Assembly (NCBI GenBank): GCA_964057225.1
Contig: OZ059897.1
Location: forward strand, 19,158,001-19,222,000
Source of the DNA: Auanema rhodensis
Lineage: Eukaryota; Nematoda; Chromadorea; Rhabditida; Rhabditidae
Length of the DNA: 64,000 nucleotides
Reading direction: 5' to 3'
In this document: positions 52,329-64,000 of the stretch, one piece after another
Numbering within the stretch: position 1 is the stretch's first letter
Layout of the letters: each line of letters opens with the position of its first letter
Program-made: the position numbers and the translations under genes
The notes under the pieces: model-generated
Databases searched by the model: none
Told to the model about the DNA's origin: nothing
What the model saw: the letters and a program-made list of their open reading frames with translations, nothing else

Positions 52329-54084
52329 ACACAGATCGACGCAGCTTGAAAATCCGCATCGAATGCACTATACTACATTGAGAAACGCTTAATACAAAAA
52401 TTAGTTATGATCGTTTGAAAAATGATGCATTAGTGTATGTTGAGTTTCCATGTACACTCAACATTGCTTCCAAAAACATTTTGGACAAAAATTTTTTCGA
52501 AAAATTTCAAAATAATTTAGCAAAAAGTAGATGTTTTTAGATTCCATTTTTCAAGGCAAAGACGATGGACAATGTTATTCAACGAAAAAATTAATTCTTC
52601 AGGGTGAAAATCGAGGATATAAGTGTAAACTTATATCAGTTGATATCTCGGTGCATTTTTAAGCTAGCGCAAATCTGATAACACAGATCGACGCAGCTTA
52701 AAAATCCGCATCGAATGCACTATACTACATTGAGAAACGCTTAATACAAAAATTAGTTATGATCGTTTGAAAAATGATGCATTAGTGTATGTTGAGTTTC
52801 CATGTACACTCAACATTGCTTCCAAAAACATTTTGACAAAAATTTTTTCGAAAAATTTCAGAATAATTTAGCAAAAAGTAGATGTTTTTAGATTCCATTT
52901 TTCAAGGCAAAGACGATGGACAATGTTATTCAACGAAAAAATTAATTCTTCAGGGTGAAAATCGAGGATATAAGTGTGAACTTATATCAGTTGATATCTC
53001 GGTGCATTTTTAAGCTAGCGCAAATCTGATAACACAGATCGACGCAGCTTAAAAATCCGCATCGAATGCACTATACTACATTGAGAAACGCTTAATACAA
53101 AAATTAGTTATGATCGTTTGAAAAATGATGCATTAGTGTATGTTGAGTTTCCATGTACACTCAACATTGCTTCCAAAAACATTTTGACAAAAATTTTTTC
53201 GAAAAATTTCAGAATAATTTAGCAAAAAGTAGATGTTTTTAGATTCCATTTTTCAAGGCAAAGACGATGGACAATGTTATTCAACGAAAAAATTAATTCT
53301 TCAGGGTGAAAATCGAGGATATAAGTGTGAACTTATATCAGTTGATATCTCGGTGCATTTTTAAGCTAGCGCAAATCTGATAACACAGATCGACGCAGCT
53401 TAAAAATCCGGATCGAATGCACTATACTACATTGAAGAACGCTTAATACAAAAATTAGTTATGATCGTTTGAAAAATGATGCATTAGTGTATGTTGAGTT
53501 TCCATGTACACTCAACATTGCTTCCAAAAACATTTTGACAAAAATTTTTTCGAAAAATTTCAAAATAATTTAGCAAAAAGTAGATGTTTTTAGATTCCAT
53601 TTTTCAAGGCAAAGACGATGGACAATGTTATTCAACGAAAAAATTAATTCTTCAGGGTGAAAATCGAGGATATAAGTGTGAACTTATATCAGTTGATATC
53701 TCGGTGCATTTTTAAGCTAGCGCAAATCTGATAACACAGATCGACGCAGCTTAAAAATCCGGATCGAATGCACTATACTACATTAAGAAACGCTTGATAC
53801 AAAAATTAGTTATGATCGTTTGAAAAATGATGCATTAGTGTATGTTGAGTTTCCATGTACACTCAACATTGCTTCCAAAAACATTTTGACAAAAATTTTT
53901 TCGAAAAATTTCAAAATAATTTAGCAAAAAGTAGAAGTTTTTAGATTCCTTTTTTCAAGGCAAAGACGATGGACAATGTTATTCAACGAAAAAATTAATT
54001 CTTCAGGGTGAAAATCGAGGATATAAGTGTGAACTTATATCAGTTGATATCTCGGTGCATTTTTAAGCTAGCGCAAATCTGATA
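52329..54084. repeat. Core HOR S9-S10-S10-S6-S7 (1756 bp), last copy
   Basis: Starts: 52329 S9 (ACACAGATCG), 52681 S10, 53032 S10, 53383 S6 (CAAAATAA), 53734 S7. To its right S9 and S10 are no longer found as complete types. Confidence 0.88.
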
Positions 54085-57000
54085 ACACAGATCGACGCAG
54101 CTTAAAAATCCGCATCGAATGCACTATACTACATTGAGAAACGCTTAATACAAAAATTAGTTATGATCGTTTGAAAAATGATGCATTAGTGTATGTTGAG
54201 TTTTCATGTACACTCAACATTGCTTCCAAAAACATTTTGACAAAAATTTTTTCGAAAAATTTCAAAATAATTTAGCAAAAAGTAGAAGTTTTTAGATTCC
54301 TTTTTCCAAGGCAAAGACGATGGACAATGTTATTCAACGAAAAAATTAATTCTTCAGGGTGAAAATCGAGGATATAAGTGTGAACTTATATCAGTTGATA
54401 TCTCGGTGCATTTTTAAGCTAGCGCAAATCTGATAACACAGATCGACGCAGCTTGAAAATCCGCATCGAATGCACTATACTACATTGAGAAACGCTTAAT
54501 ACAAAAATTAGTTATGATCGTTTGAAAAATGATGCATTAGTGTATGTTGAGTTTCCATGTACACTCAACATTGCTTCCAAAAACATTTTGACAAAAATTT
54601 TTTCGAAAAATTTCAGAATAATTTAGCAAAAAGTAGATGTTTTTAGATTTCATTTTTCAAGGCAAAGACGATGGACAATGTTATTCAACGAAAAAATTAA
54701 TTCTTCAGGGTGAAAATCGAGGATATAAGTGTGAACTTATAAAAGTTGATATCTCGGTGCATTTTTAAGCTAGCGCAAATCTGATAACACAGATCGACGC
54801 AGCTTAAAAATCCGCATCGAATGCACTATACTACATTGAGAAACGCTTAATACAAAAATTAGTTATGATCGTTTGAAAAATGATGCATTAGTGTATGTTG
54901 AGTTTCCATGTACACTCAACATTGCTTCCAAAAACATTTTGACAAAAATTTTTTCGAAAAATTTCAAAATAATTTAGCAAAAAGTAGATGTTTTTAGATT
55001 CCTTTTTTCAAGGCAAAGACGATGGACAATGTTATTCAACGAAAAAATCAATTCTTCAGGGTGAAAATCGAGGATATAAGTGTGAACTTATATCAGTTGA
55101 TATCTCGGTGCATTTTTAAGCTAGCGCAAATCTGATAACACAGATCGACGCAGCTTAAAAATCCGGATCGAATGCACTATACTACATTAAGAAACGCTTG
55201 ATACAAAAATTAGTTATGATCGTTTGAAAAATGATGCATTAGTGTATGTTGAGTTTCCATGTACACTCAACATTGCTTCCAAAAACATTTTGACAAAAAT
55301 TTTTTCGAAAAATTTCAAAATAATTTAGCAAAAAGTAGAAGTTTTTAGATTCCTTTTTTCAAGGCAAAGACGATGGACAATGTTATTCAACGAAAAAATT
55401 AATTCTTCAGGGTGAAAATCGAGGATATAAGTGTGAACTTATATCAGTTGATATCTCGGTGCATTTTTAAGCTAGCGCAAATCTGATAACACAGATCGAC
55501 GCAGCTTAAAAATCCGCATCGAATGCACTATACTACATTGAGAAACGCTTAATACAAAAATTAGTTATGATCGTTTGAAAAATGATGCATTAGTGTATGT
55601 TGAGTTTTCATGTACACTCAACATTGCTTCCAAAAACATTTTGACAAAAATTTTTTCGAAAAATTTCAAAATAATTTAGCAAAAAGTAGAAGTTTTTAGA
55701 TTCCTTTTTCCAAGGCAAAGACGATGGACAATGTTATTCAACGAAAAAATTAATTCTTCAGGGTGAAAATCGAGGATATAAGTGTGAACTTATATCAGTT
55801 GATATCTCGGTGCATTTTTAAGCTAGCGCAAATCTGATAACACAGATCGACGCAGCTTGAAAATCCGCATCGAATGCACTATACTACATTGAGAAACGCT
55901 TAATACAAAAATTAGTTATGATCGTTTGAAAAATGATGCATTAGTGTATGTTGAGTTTCCATGTACACTCAACATTGCTTCCAAAAACATTTTGACAAAA
56001 ATTTTTTCGAAAAATTTCAAAATAATTTAGCAAAAAGTAGATGTTTTTAGATTCCATTTTTCAAGGCAAAGACGATGGACAATGTTATTCAACGAAAAAA
56101 TTAATTCTTCAGGGTGAAAATCGAGGATATAAGTGTAAACTTATATCAGTTGATATCTCGGTGCATTTTTAAGCTAGCGCAAATCTGATAACACAGATCG
56201 ACGCAGCTTAAAAATCCGCATCGAATGCACTATACTACATTGAGAAACGCTTAATACAAAAATTAGTTATGATCGTTTGAAAAATGATGCATTAGTGTAT
56301 GTTGAGTTTCCATGTACACTCAACATTGCTTCCAAAAACATTTTGACAAAAATTTTTTCGAAAAATTTCAAAATAATTTAGCAAAAAGTAGATGTTTTTA
56401 GATTCCATTTTTCAAGGCAAAGACGATGGACAATGTTATTCAACGAAAAAATTAATTCTTCAGGGTGAAAATCGAGGATATAAGTGTGAACTTATATCAG
56501 TTGATATCTCGGTGCATTTTTAAGCTAGCGCAAATCTGATAACACAGATCGACGCAGCTTAAAAATCCGGATCGAATGCACTATACTACATTAAGAAACG
56601 CTTGATACAAAAATTAGTTATGATCGTTTGAAAAATGATGCATTAGTGTATGTTGAGTTTCCATGTACACTCAACATTGCTTCCAAAAACATTTTGACAA
56701 AAATTTTTTCGAAAAATTTCAAAATAATTTAGCAAAAAGTAGATGTTTTTAGATTCCTTTTTTCAAGGCAAAGACGATGGACAATGTTATTCAACGAAAA
56801 AATTAATTCTTCAGGGTGAAAATCGAGGATATAAGTGTGAACTTATATCAGTTGATATCTCGGTGCATTTTTAAGCTAGCGCAAATCTGATAACACAGAT
56901 CGACGCAGCTTAAAAATCCGCATCGAATGCACTATACTACATTGAGAAACGCTTAATACAAAAATTAGTTATGATCGTTTGAAAAATGATGCATTAGTGT

Positions 57001-57243
57001 ATGTTGAGTTTCCATGTACACTCAACATTGCTTCCAAAAACATTTTGACAAAAATTTTTTCGAAAAATTTCAAAATAATTTAGCAAAAAGTAGATGTTTT
57101 TAGATTTCATTTTTCAAGGCAAAGACGATGGACAATGTTATTCAACGAAAAAATTAATTCTTCAGGGTGAAAATCGAGGATATAAGTGTGAACTTATAAA
57201 AGTTGATATCTCGGTGCATTTTTAAGCTAGCGCAAATCTGATA
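54085..57243. repeat. Right transition zone: S8, S4-like, S7 and hybrid monomers, 9 copies
   Basis: Starts and types: 54085 S8, 54436 hybrid (CTTGAAAAT and CAGAATAA with the S4 tail ATTTCATTTTT/TATAAAAG), 54787 S7b-like (private AAAATCAATTC), 55138 S7, 55489 S8, 55840 S9-like without the inserted G, 56191 S10-like with CAAAATAA, 56542 S7b, 56893 S4. Mixed tails mark the decay of the core HOR into the flanking types. Confidence 0.82.
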
Positions 57244-59000
57244 ACACAGATCGACGCAGCTTAAAAATCCGCATCGAATGCACTATACTACATTAAAAAA
57301 CGCTTGATACAAAAATTAGTTATGATCGTTTGAAAAATGATGCATTAGTGTATGTTGAGTTTCCATGTACACTCAACATTGCTTCCAAAAACATTTTGAC
57401 AAAAATTTTTTCGAAAAATTTCAAAATAATTTAGCAAAAAGTAGATGTTTTTAGATTCCTTTTTTCAAGGCAAAGACGATGGACAATGTTATTCAACGAA
57501 AAAAATTAATTCTTCAGGGTGAAAATCGGGTATATATGTGTGTACTTATATCAGTTGATATCTCGGTGCATTTTTAAGCTAGCGCAAATCTGATAACACA
57601 GATCGACGCAGCTTAAAAATCCGCATCGAATGCACTATACTACATTGAGAAACACTTGATACAAAAATTAGTTATGATCGTTTGAAAAATGATGCATTAG
57701 TGTATGTTGAGTTTCCATGTACACTCAACATTGCTTCCAAAAACATTTTGACAAAAATTTTTTCGAAAAATTTCAAAATAATTCAGCAAAAAGTAGATGT
57801 TTTTAGATTCCATTTTTCAAGGCAAAGACGATGGACAATGTTATTCAACGAAAAAATTAATTCTTCAGGGTGAAAATCGAGGATATAAGTGTGAACTTAT
57901 AAAAGTTGATATCTCGGTGCATTTTTAAGCTAGCGCAAATCTGATAACACAGATCGACGCAGCTTAAAAATCCGCATCGAATGCACTATACTACATTGAG
58001 AAACGCTTGATACAAAAATTAGTTATAATCGTTTGAAAAATGATGCATTAGTGTATGTTGAGTTTCCATGTACACTCAACATTGCTTCCAAAAACATTTT
58101 GACAAAAATTTTTTCGAAAAATTTCAAAATAATTTAGCAAAAAGTAGATGTTTTTAGATTTCATTTTTCAAGGCAAAGACGATGGACAATGTTATTCAAC
58201 GAAAAAATTAATTCTTCAGGGTGAAAATCGAGGATATAAGTGTGAACTTATAAAAGTTGATATCTCGGTGCATTTTTAAGCTAGCGCAAATCTGATAACA
58301 CAGATCGACGCAGCTTAAAAATCCGCATCGAATGCACTATACTACATTGAGAAACGCTTAATACAAAAATTAGTTATGATCGTTTGAAAAATGATGCATT
58401 AGTGTATGTTGAGTTTCCATGTACACTCAACATTGCTTCCAAAAACATTTTGACAAAAATTTTTTCGAAAAATTTCAAAATAATTTAGCAAAAAGTAGAT
58501 GTTTTTAGATTCCTTTTTTCAAGGCAAAGACGATGGACAATGTTATTCAACGAAAAAAATTAATTCTTCAGGGTGAAAATCGGGTATATATGTGTGTACT
58601 TATATCAGTTGATATCTCGGTGCATTTTTAAGCTAGCGCAAATCTGATAACACAGATCGACGCAGCTTAAAAATCCGCATCGAATGCACTATACTACATT
58701 GAGAAACACTTGATACAAAAATTAGTTATGATCGTTTGAAAAATGATGCATTAGTGTATGTTGAGTTTCCATTTACACTCAACATTGCTTCCAAAAACAT
58801 TTTGACAAAAATTTTTTCGAAAAATTTCAAAATAATTCAGCAAAAAGTAGATGTTTTTAGATTCCATTTTTCAAGGCAAAGACGATGGACAATGTTATTC
58901 AACGAAAAAATTAATTCTTCAGGGTGAAAATCGAGGATATAAGTGTGAACTTATAAAAGTTGATATCTCGGTGCATTTTTAAGCTAGCGCAAATCTGATA
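57244..59000. repeat. Five-monomer string S1-S2-S3-S1-S2, right of the core (1757 bp)
   Basis: Starts: 57244 S1 (private CATTAAAAAAC), 57596 S2, 57947 S3, 58298 S1, 58650 S2 (CCATTT). Type order and length match 31611-33367 on the other side of the core, 25,633 bp (73 monomers) away. Confidence 0.85.
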
Positions 59001-60404
59001 ACACAGATCGACGCAGCTTAAAAATCCGCATCAAATGCACTATACTACATTAAGAAACGCTTGATACAAAAATTAGTTCTGATGGTTTGAAAAATGATGC
59101 ATTAGTGTATGTTGAGTTTCCATGTACACTCAACATTGCTTCCAAAAACATTTTGACAAAAATTTTTTCGAAAAATTTCAGAATAATTTAGCAAAAAGTA
59201 GATGTTTTTAGATTCCATTTTTCAAGGCAAAGACGATGGACAATGTTATTCAACGAAAAAATTAATTCTTCAGGGTGAAAATCGAGGATATAAGTGTGAA
59301 CTTATATCAGTTGATATCTCGGTGCATTTTTAAGCTAGCGCAAATCTGATAACACAGATCGACGCAGCTTAAAAATCCGGATCGAATGCACTATACTACA
59401 TTGAAGAACGCTTAATACAAAAATTAGTTATGATCGTTTGAAAAATGATGCATTAGTGTATGTTGAGTTTCCATGTACACTCAACATTGCTTCCAAAAAC
59501 ATTTTGACAAAAATTTTTTCGAAAAATTTCAAAATAATTTAGCAAAAAGTAGATGTTTTTAGATTCCATTTTTCAAGGCAAAGACGATGGACAATGTTAT
59601 TCAACGAAAAAATTAATTCTTCAGGGTGAAAATCGAGGATATAAGTGTGAACTTATATCAGTTGATATCTCGGTGCATTTTTAAGCTAGCGCAAATCTGA
59701 TAACACAGATCGACGCAGCTTAAAAATCCGGATCGAATGCACTATACTACATTAAGAAACGCTTGATACAAAAATTAGTTATGATCGTTTGAAAAATGAT
59801 GCATTAGTGTATGTTGAGTTTCCATGTACACTCAACATTGCTTCCAAAAACATTTTGACAAAAATTTTTTCGAAAAATTTCAAAATAATTTAGCAAAAAG
59901 TAGAAGTTTTTAGATTCCTTTTTTCAAGGCAAAGACGATGGACAATGTTATTCAACGAAAAAATTAATTCTTCAGGGTGAAAATCGAGGATATAAGTGTG
60001 AACTTATATCAGTTGATATCTCGGTGCATTTTTAAGCTAGCGCAAATCTGATAACACAGATCGACGCAGCTTAAAAATCCGGATCGAATGCACTATACTA
60101 CATTAAGAAACGCTTGATACAAAAATTAGTTATGATCGTTTGAAAAATGATGCATTAGTGTATGTTGAGTTTCCATGTACACTCAACATTGCTTCCAAAA
60201 ACATTTTGACAAAAATTTTTTCGAAAAATTTCAAAATAATTTAGCAAAAAGTAGATGTTTTTAGATTCCATTTTTCAAGGCAAAGACGATGGACAATGTT
60301 ATTCAACGAAAAAATTAATTCTTCAGGGTGAAAATCGAGGATATAAGTGTGAACTTATATCAGTTGATATCTCGGTGCATTTTTAAGCTAGCGCAAATCT
60401 GATA
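59001..60404. repeat. S5-S6-S7 segment with a hybrid, 4 monomers
   Basis: Starts: 59001 S5 with ATCAAATGC and TAAGAAAC front, 59352 S6, 59703 S7, 60054 hybrid (GGATCG and TAAGAAAC front of S7, GTAGATGTT and CCATTTTTC tail of S6). The S5-S6-S7 order is the one seen at 35124-36176. Confidence 0.83.
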
Positions 60405-61457
60405 ACACAGATCGACGCAGCTTAAAAATCCGGATCGAATGCACTATACTACATTAAGAAACGCTTGATACAAAAATTAGTTATGATCGTTTGAAAAATG
60501 ATGCATTAGTGTATGTTGAGTTTCCATGTACACTCAACATTGCTTCCAAAAACATTTTGACAAAAATTTTTTCGAAAAATTTCAAAATAATTTAGCAAAA
60601 AGTAGATGTTTTTAGATTCCTTTTTTCAAGGCAAAGACGATGGACAATGTTATTCAACGAAAAAATTAATTCTTCAGGGTGAAAATCGAGGATATAAGTG
60701 TGAACTTATATCAGTTGATATCTCGGTGCATTTTTAAGCTAGCGCAAATCTGATAACACAGATCGACGCAGCTTAAAAATCCGCATCGAATGCACTATAC
60801 TACATTGAGAAACGCTTAATACAAAAATTAGTTATGATCGTTTGAAAAATGATGCATTAGTGTATGTTGAGTTTCCATGTACACTCAACATTGCTTCCAA
60901 AAACATTTTGACAAAAATTTTTTCGAAAAATTTCAAAATAATTTAGCAAAAAGTAGATGTTTTTAGATTTCATTTTTCAAGGCAAAGACGATGGACAATG
61001 TTATTCAACGAAAAAATTAATTCTTCAGGGTGAAAATCGAGGATATAAGTGTGAACTTATAAAAGTTGATATCTCGGTGCATTTTTAAGCTAGCGCAAAT
61101 CTGATAACACAGATCGACGCAGCTTAAAAATCCGCATCGAATGCACTATACTACATTAAGAAACGCTTGATACAAAAATTAGTTATGATCGTTTGAAAAA
61201 TGATGCATTAGTGTATATTGAGTTTCCATGTACACTCAACATTGCTTCCAAAAACATTTTGACAAAAATTTTTTCGAAAAATTTCAAAATAATTTAGCAA
61301 AAAGTAGATGTTTTTAGATTCCATTTTTCAAGGCAAAGACGATGGACAATGTTATTCAACGAAAAAATTAATTCTTCAGGGTGAAAATCGAGGATATAAG
61401 TGTGAACTTATATCAGTTGATATCTCGGTGCATTTTTAAGCTAGCGCAAATCTGATA
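60405..61457. repeat. Trimer S7b-S4-variant, copy 1 (1053 bp)
   Basis: Starts: 60405 S7b, 60756 S4, 61107 variant with TAAGAAAC front, the private hairpin-arm change TATATTGAG and a CCATTTTTC/TATATCAG tail. The TATATTGAG state is seen only here and at 62160. Confidence 0.85.
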
Positions 61458-62511
61458 ACACAGATCGACGCAGCTTAAAAATCCGGATCGAATGCACTAT
61501 ACTACATTAAGAAACGCTTGATACAAAAATTAGTTATGATCGTTTGAAAAATGATGCATTAGTGTATGTTGAGTTTCCATGTACACTCAACATTGCTTCC
61601 AAAAACATTTTGACAAAAATTTTTTCGAAAAATTTCAAAATAATTTAGCAAAAAGTAGATGTTTTTAGATTCCTTTTTTCAAGGCAAAGACGATGGACAA
61701 TGTTATTCAACGAAAAAATTAATTCTTCAGGGTGAAAATCGAGGATATAAGTGTGAACTTATATCAGTTGATATCTCGGTGCATTTTTAAGCTAGCGCAA
61801 ATCTGATAACACAGATCGACGCAGCTTAAAAATCCGCATCGAATGCACTATACTACATTGAGAAACGCTTAATACAAAAATTAGTTATGATCGTTTGAAA
61901 AATGATGCATTAGTGTATGTTGAGTTTCCATGTACACTCAACATTGCTTCCAAAAACATTTTGACAAAAATTTTTTCGAAAAATTTCAAAATAATTTAGC
62001 AAAAAGTAGATGTTTTTAGATTTCATTTTTCAAGGCAAAGACGATGGACAATGTTATTCAACGAAAAAATTAATTCTTCAGGGTGAAAATCGAGGATATA
62101 AGTGTGAACTTATAAAAGTTGATATCTCGGTGCATTTTTAAGCTAGCGCAAATCTGATAACACAGATCGACGCAGCTTAAAAATCCGCATCGAATGCACT
62201 ATACTACATTAAGAAACGCTTGATACAAAAATTAGTTATGATCGTTTGAAAAATGATGCATTAGTGTATATTGAGTTTCCATGTACACTCAACATTGCTT
62301 CCAAAAACATTTTGACAAAAATTTTTTCGAAAAATTTCAAAATAATTTAGCAAAAAGTAGATGTTTTTAGATTCCTTTTTTCAAGGCAAAGACGATGGAC
62401 AATGTTATTCAACGAAAAAAATTAATTCTTCAGGGTGAAAATCGGGTATATATGTGTGTACTTATATCAGTTGATATCTCGGTGCATTTTTAAGCTAGCG
62501 CAAATCTGATA
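61458..62511. repeat. Trimer S7b-S4-variant, copy 2 with an S1 tail (1054 bp)
   Basis: Starts: 61458 S7b, 61809 S4, 62160 with the same TATATTGAG front as 61107 but an S1 tail (CCTTTTTTC, seven-A run, alternating tract). The two trimers share rare front markers but differ in the tail of the third monomer, which pinpoints a recombination event inside that monomer. Confidence 0.86.
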
Positions 62512-64000
62512 ACACAGATCGACGCAGCTTAAAAATCCGCATCGAATGCACTATACTACATTGAGAAACACTTGATACAAAAATTAGTTATGATCGTTTG
62601 AAAAATGATGCATTAGTGTATGTTGAGTTTCCATGTACACTCAACATTGCTTCCAAAAACATTTTGACAAAAATTTTTTCGAAAAATTTCAAAATAATTT
62701 AGCAAAAAGTAGATGTTTTTAGATTCCTTTTTTCAAGGCAAAGACGATGGACAATGTTATTCAACGAAAAAAATTAATTCTTCAGGGTGAAAATCGGGTA
62801 TATATGTGTGTACTTATATCAGTTGATATCTCGGTGCATTTTTAAGCTAGCGCAAATCTGATAACACAGATCGACGCAGCTTAAAAATCCGCATCGAATG
62901 CACTATACTACATTGAGAAACACTTGATACAAAAATTAGTTATGATCGTTTGAAAAATGATGCATTAGTGTATGTTGAGTTTCCATGTACACTCAACATT
63001 GCTTCCAAAAACATTTTGACAAAAATTTTTTCGAAAAATTTCAAAATAATTTAGCAAAAAGTAGATGTTTTTAGATTCCTTTTTTCAAGGCAAAGACGAT
63101 GGACAATGTTATTCAACGAAAAAATTAATTCTTCAGGGTGAAAATCGAGGATATAAGTGTGAACTTATAAAAGTTGATATCTCGGTGCATTTTTAAGCTA
63201 GCGCAAATCTGATAACACAGATCGACGCAGCTTAAAAATCCGCATCAAATGCACTATACTACATTAAGAAACGCTTGATACAAAAATTAGTTCTGATGGT
63301 TTGAAAAATGATGCATTAGTGTATGTTGAGTTTCCATGTACACTCAACATTGCTTCCAAAAACATTTTGACAAAAATTTTTTCGAAAAATTTCAGAATAA
63401 TTTAGCAAAAAGTAGATGTTTTTAGATTCCATTTTTCAAGGCAAAGACGATGGACAATGTTATTCAACGAAAAAATTAATTCTTCAGGGTGAAAATCGAG
63501 GATATAAGTGTGAACTTATATCAGTTGATATCTCGGTGCATTTTTAAGCTAGCGCAAATCTGATAACACAGATCGACGCAGCTTGAAAATCCGGATCGAA
63601 TGCACTATACTACATTGAAGAACGCTTAATACAAAAATTAGTTATGATCGTTTGAAAAATGATGCATTAGTGTATGTTGAGTTTCCATGTACACTCAACA
63701 TTGCTTCCAAAAACATTTTGACAAAAATTTTTTCGAAAAATTTCAAAATAATTTAGCAAAAAGTAGATGTTTTTAGATTCCTTTTTTCAAGGCAAAGACG
63801 ATGGACAATGTTATTCAACGAAAAAATTAATTCTTCAGGGTGAAAATCGAGGATATAAGTGTGAACTTATATCAGTTGATATCTCGGTGCATTTTTAAGC
63901 TAGCGCAAATCTGATAACACAGATCGACGCAACTTAAAAATCCGGATCGAATGCACTATACTACATTAAGAAACGCTTGATACAAAAATTAGTTATGATC
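62512..64000. repeat. Right end of window: S1, hybrids, S5 and a partial monomer
   Basis: Starts: 62512 S1 with ACTTGATAC, 62864 hybrid (ACTTGATAC, CCTTTTTTC, TATAAAAG), 63215 S5 with ATCAAATGC, 63566 hybrid (CTTGAAAAT with GGATCG and TTGAAGAAC front, S7b tail), 63917-64000 partial copy (84 bases, private CGCAACTTA). The array runs off the right edge, and the left edge also begins inside it, so total array length is unknown. Confidence 0.84.

Larger units (their letters stand above)
1..64000. repeat. Satellite DNA array, 351-352 bp monomer, 182 complete copies plus a partial
   Basis: The whole window is a head-to-tail tandem repeat. I followed the junction ACACAGATCG from position 1 to 63917 and found steps of only 351 or 352 bp. 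The 352-bp copies are explained by three single-base insertions: an extra A after CAACG (S1), an extra base after TTTTTTC (S2i), and TTTTGGACA instead of TTTTGACA (S9). Copies differ at a limited set of linked sites, which defines about ten types arranged in higher-order repeats. Orientation never changes and nothing interrupts the array. Function is inferred: such arrays usually form centromeric or pericentromeric heterochromatin, but sequence alone does not show centromere identity. I do not recognise the family by name. Confidence 0.99.

Noticed and set aside
1-64000. CRISPR-like repeat-spacer array
   Set aside because: The repeat is 351 bp and contiguous. No variable spacers separate short repeats, and there are no cas-like genes.
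1-64000. Relationship to the Drosophila 1.688 (359-bp) satellite or other named beetle or fly satellites
   Set aside because: Similar length and A/T-run texture are common among satellites. I recognise no diagnostic shared block, and a database search would be needed.
1-64000. rDNA, 5S, tRNA, telomeric TTAGG-type repeats or transposon remnants
   Set aside because: I looked for these within the monomer and saw no matching motif, terminal repeat or control box.

Overview
The window is one uninterrupted block of satellite DNA. It holds 182 complete head-to-tail copies of a 351-352 bp monomer plus an 84-base partial copy at the right end (63917-64000). All copies face the same way. I see no gene, RNA gene, transposon, CRISPR array, inversion or unique sequence. 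The monomer I counted by hand is 31.6% G+C with 12 CpG, against about 8.8 expected from its base composition, so CpG is not depleted. A long, homogeneous, AT-rich array with higher-order structure points to eukaryotic heterochromatin, probably centromeric or pericentromeric. Undepleted CpG fits an invertebrate, perhaps an insect, better than a vertebrate or plant. Species and chromosome cannot be named from this sequence alone.

Monomer phase used here: +1 is the first base of ACACAGATCG, which is window position 1. Linked variants define the types. S1 (352 bp) has a seven-A run after CAACG, then a CGGGTATATATG segment. S2 has ATTCAG where most copies have TTTAG, plus ATTCCATTTTT; S2i is S2 with one extra base after TTTTTTC (352 bp). 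S3 has TTATAATCG, ATTTCATTTTT and TATAAAAG. S4 has GCTTAATAC with the S3 tail; S4b has CATTAAGAAAC with that tail. S5 has TTCTGATGG. S6 has CCGGATCG and TTGAAGAAC. S7 has CATTAAGAAAC, GTAGAAGTT and CCTTTTTTC; S7b is the same with GTAGATGTT. S8 has GTTTTCATG and CCTTTTTCC. S9 has CTTGAAAAT, TTTTGGACA (352 bp) and GTGTAAAC. S10 has GAGAAACGCTTAATAC, CAGAATAA and TATATCAG.

Layout: 1-10.9 kb is an irregular mix of S1-S5. From 10.9 to 27.4 kb, higher-order repeats (HORs) of 6, 7 and 9 monomers appear, containing S1, S2, S4/S4b, S5, S7 and S8. From 27.4 to 30.2 kb there is a duplicated 4-mer in which S10 becomes common. From 30.2 to 36.2 kb S1/S2/S3/S5 types return. From 36.2 to 54.1 kb is a distinct core built on S9-S10(n)-S6-S7, with n from 1 to 9. 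From 54.1 to 64 kb the older types return, including a five-monomer string also seen left of the core. This looks like a younger HOR expansion inside an older array.

Every monomer carries several dyad symmetries. The largest is a 51-bp compound palindrome spanning the chosen monomer boundary. Smaller ones are an 8-bp-arm hairpin at +109 to +136, a TTTTTCGAAAAA palindrome at +164 to +175 and a 9-bp-arm hairpin at +287 to +308. These, the modular 5'/3' reshuffling of monomers and the HOR layering are the most interesting features. Nothing here supports a protein-coding system. All monomer typing was done by eye, and exact identities need an alignment.
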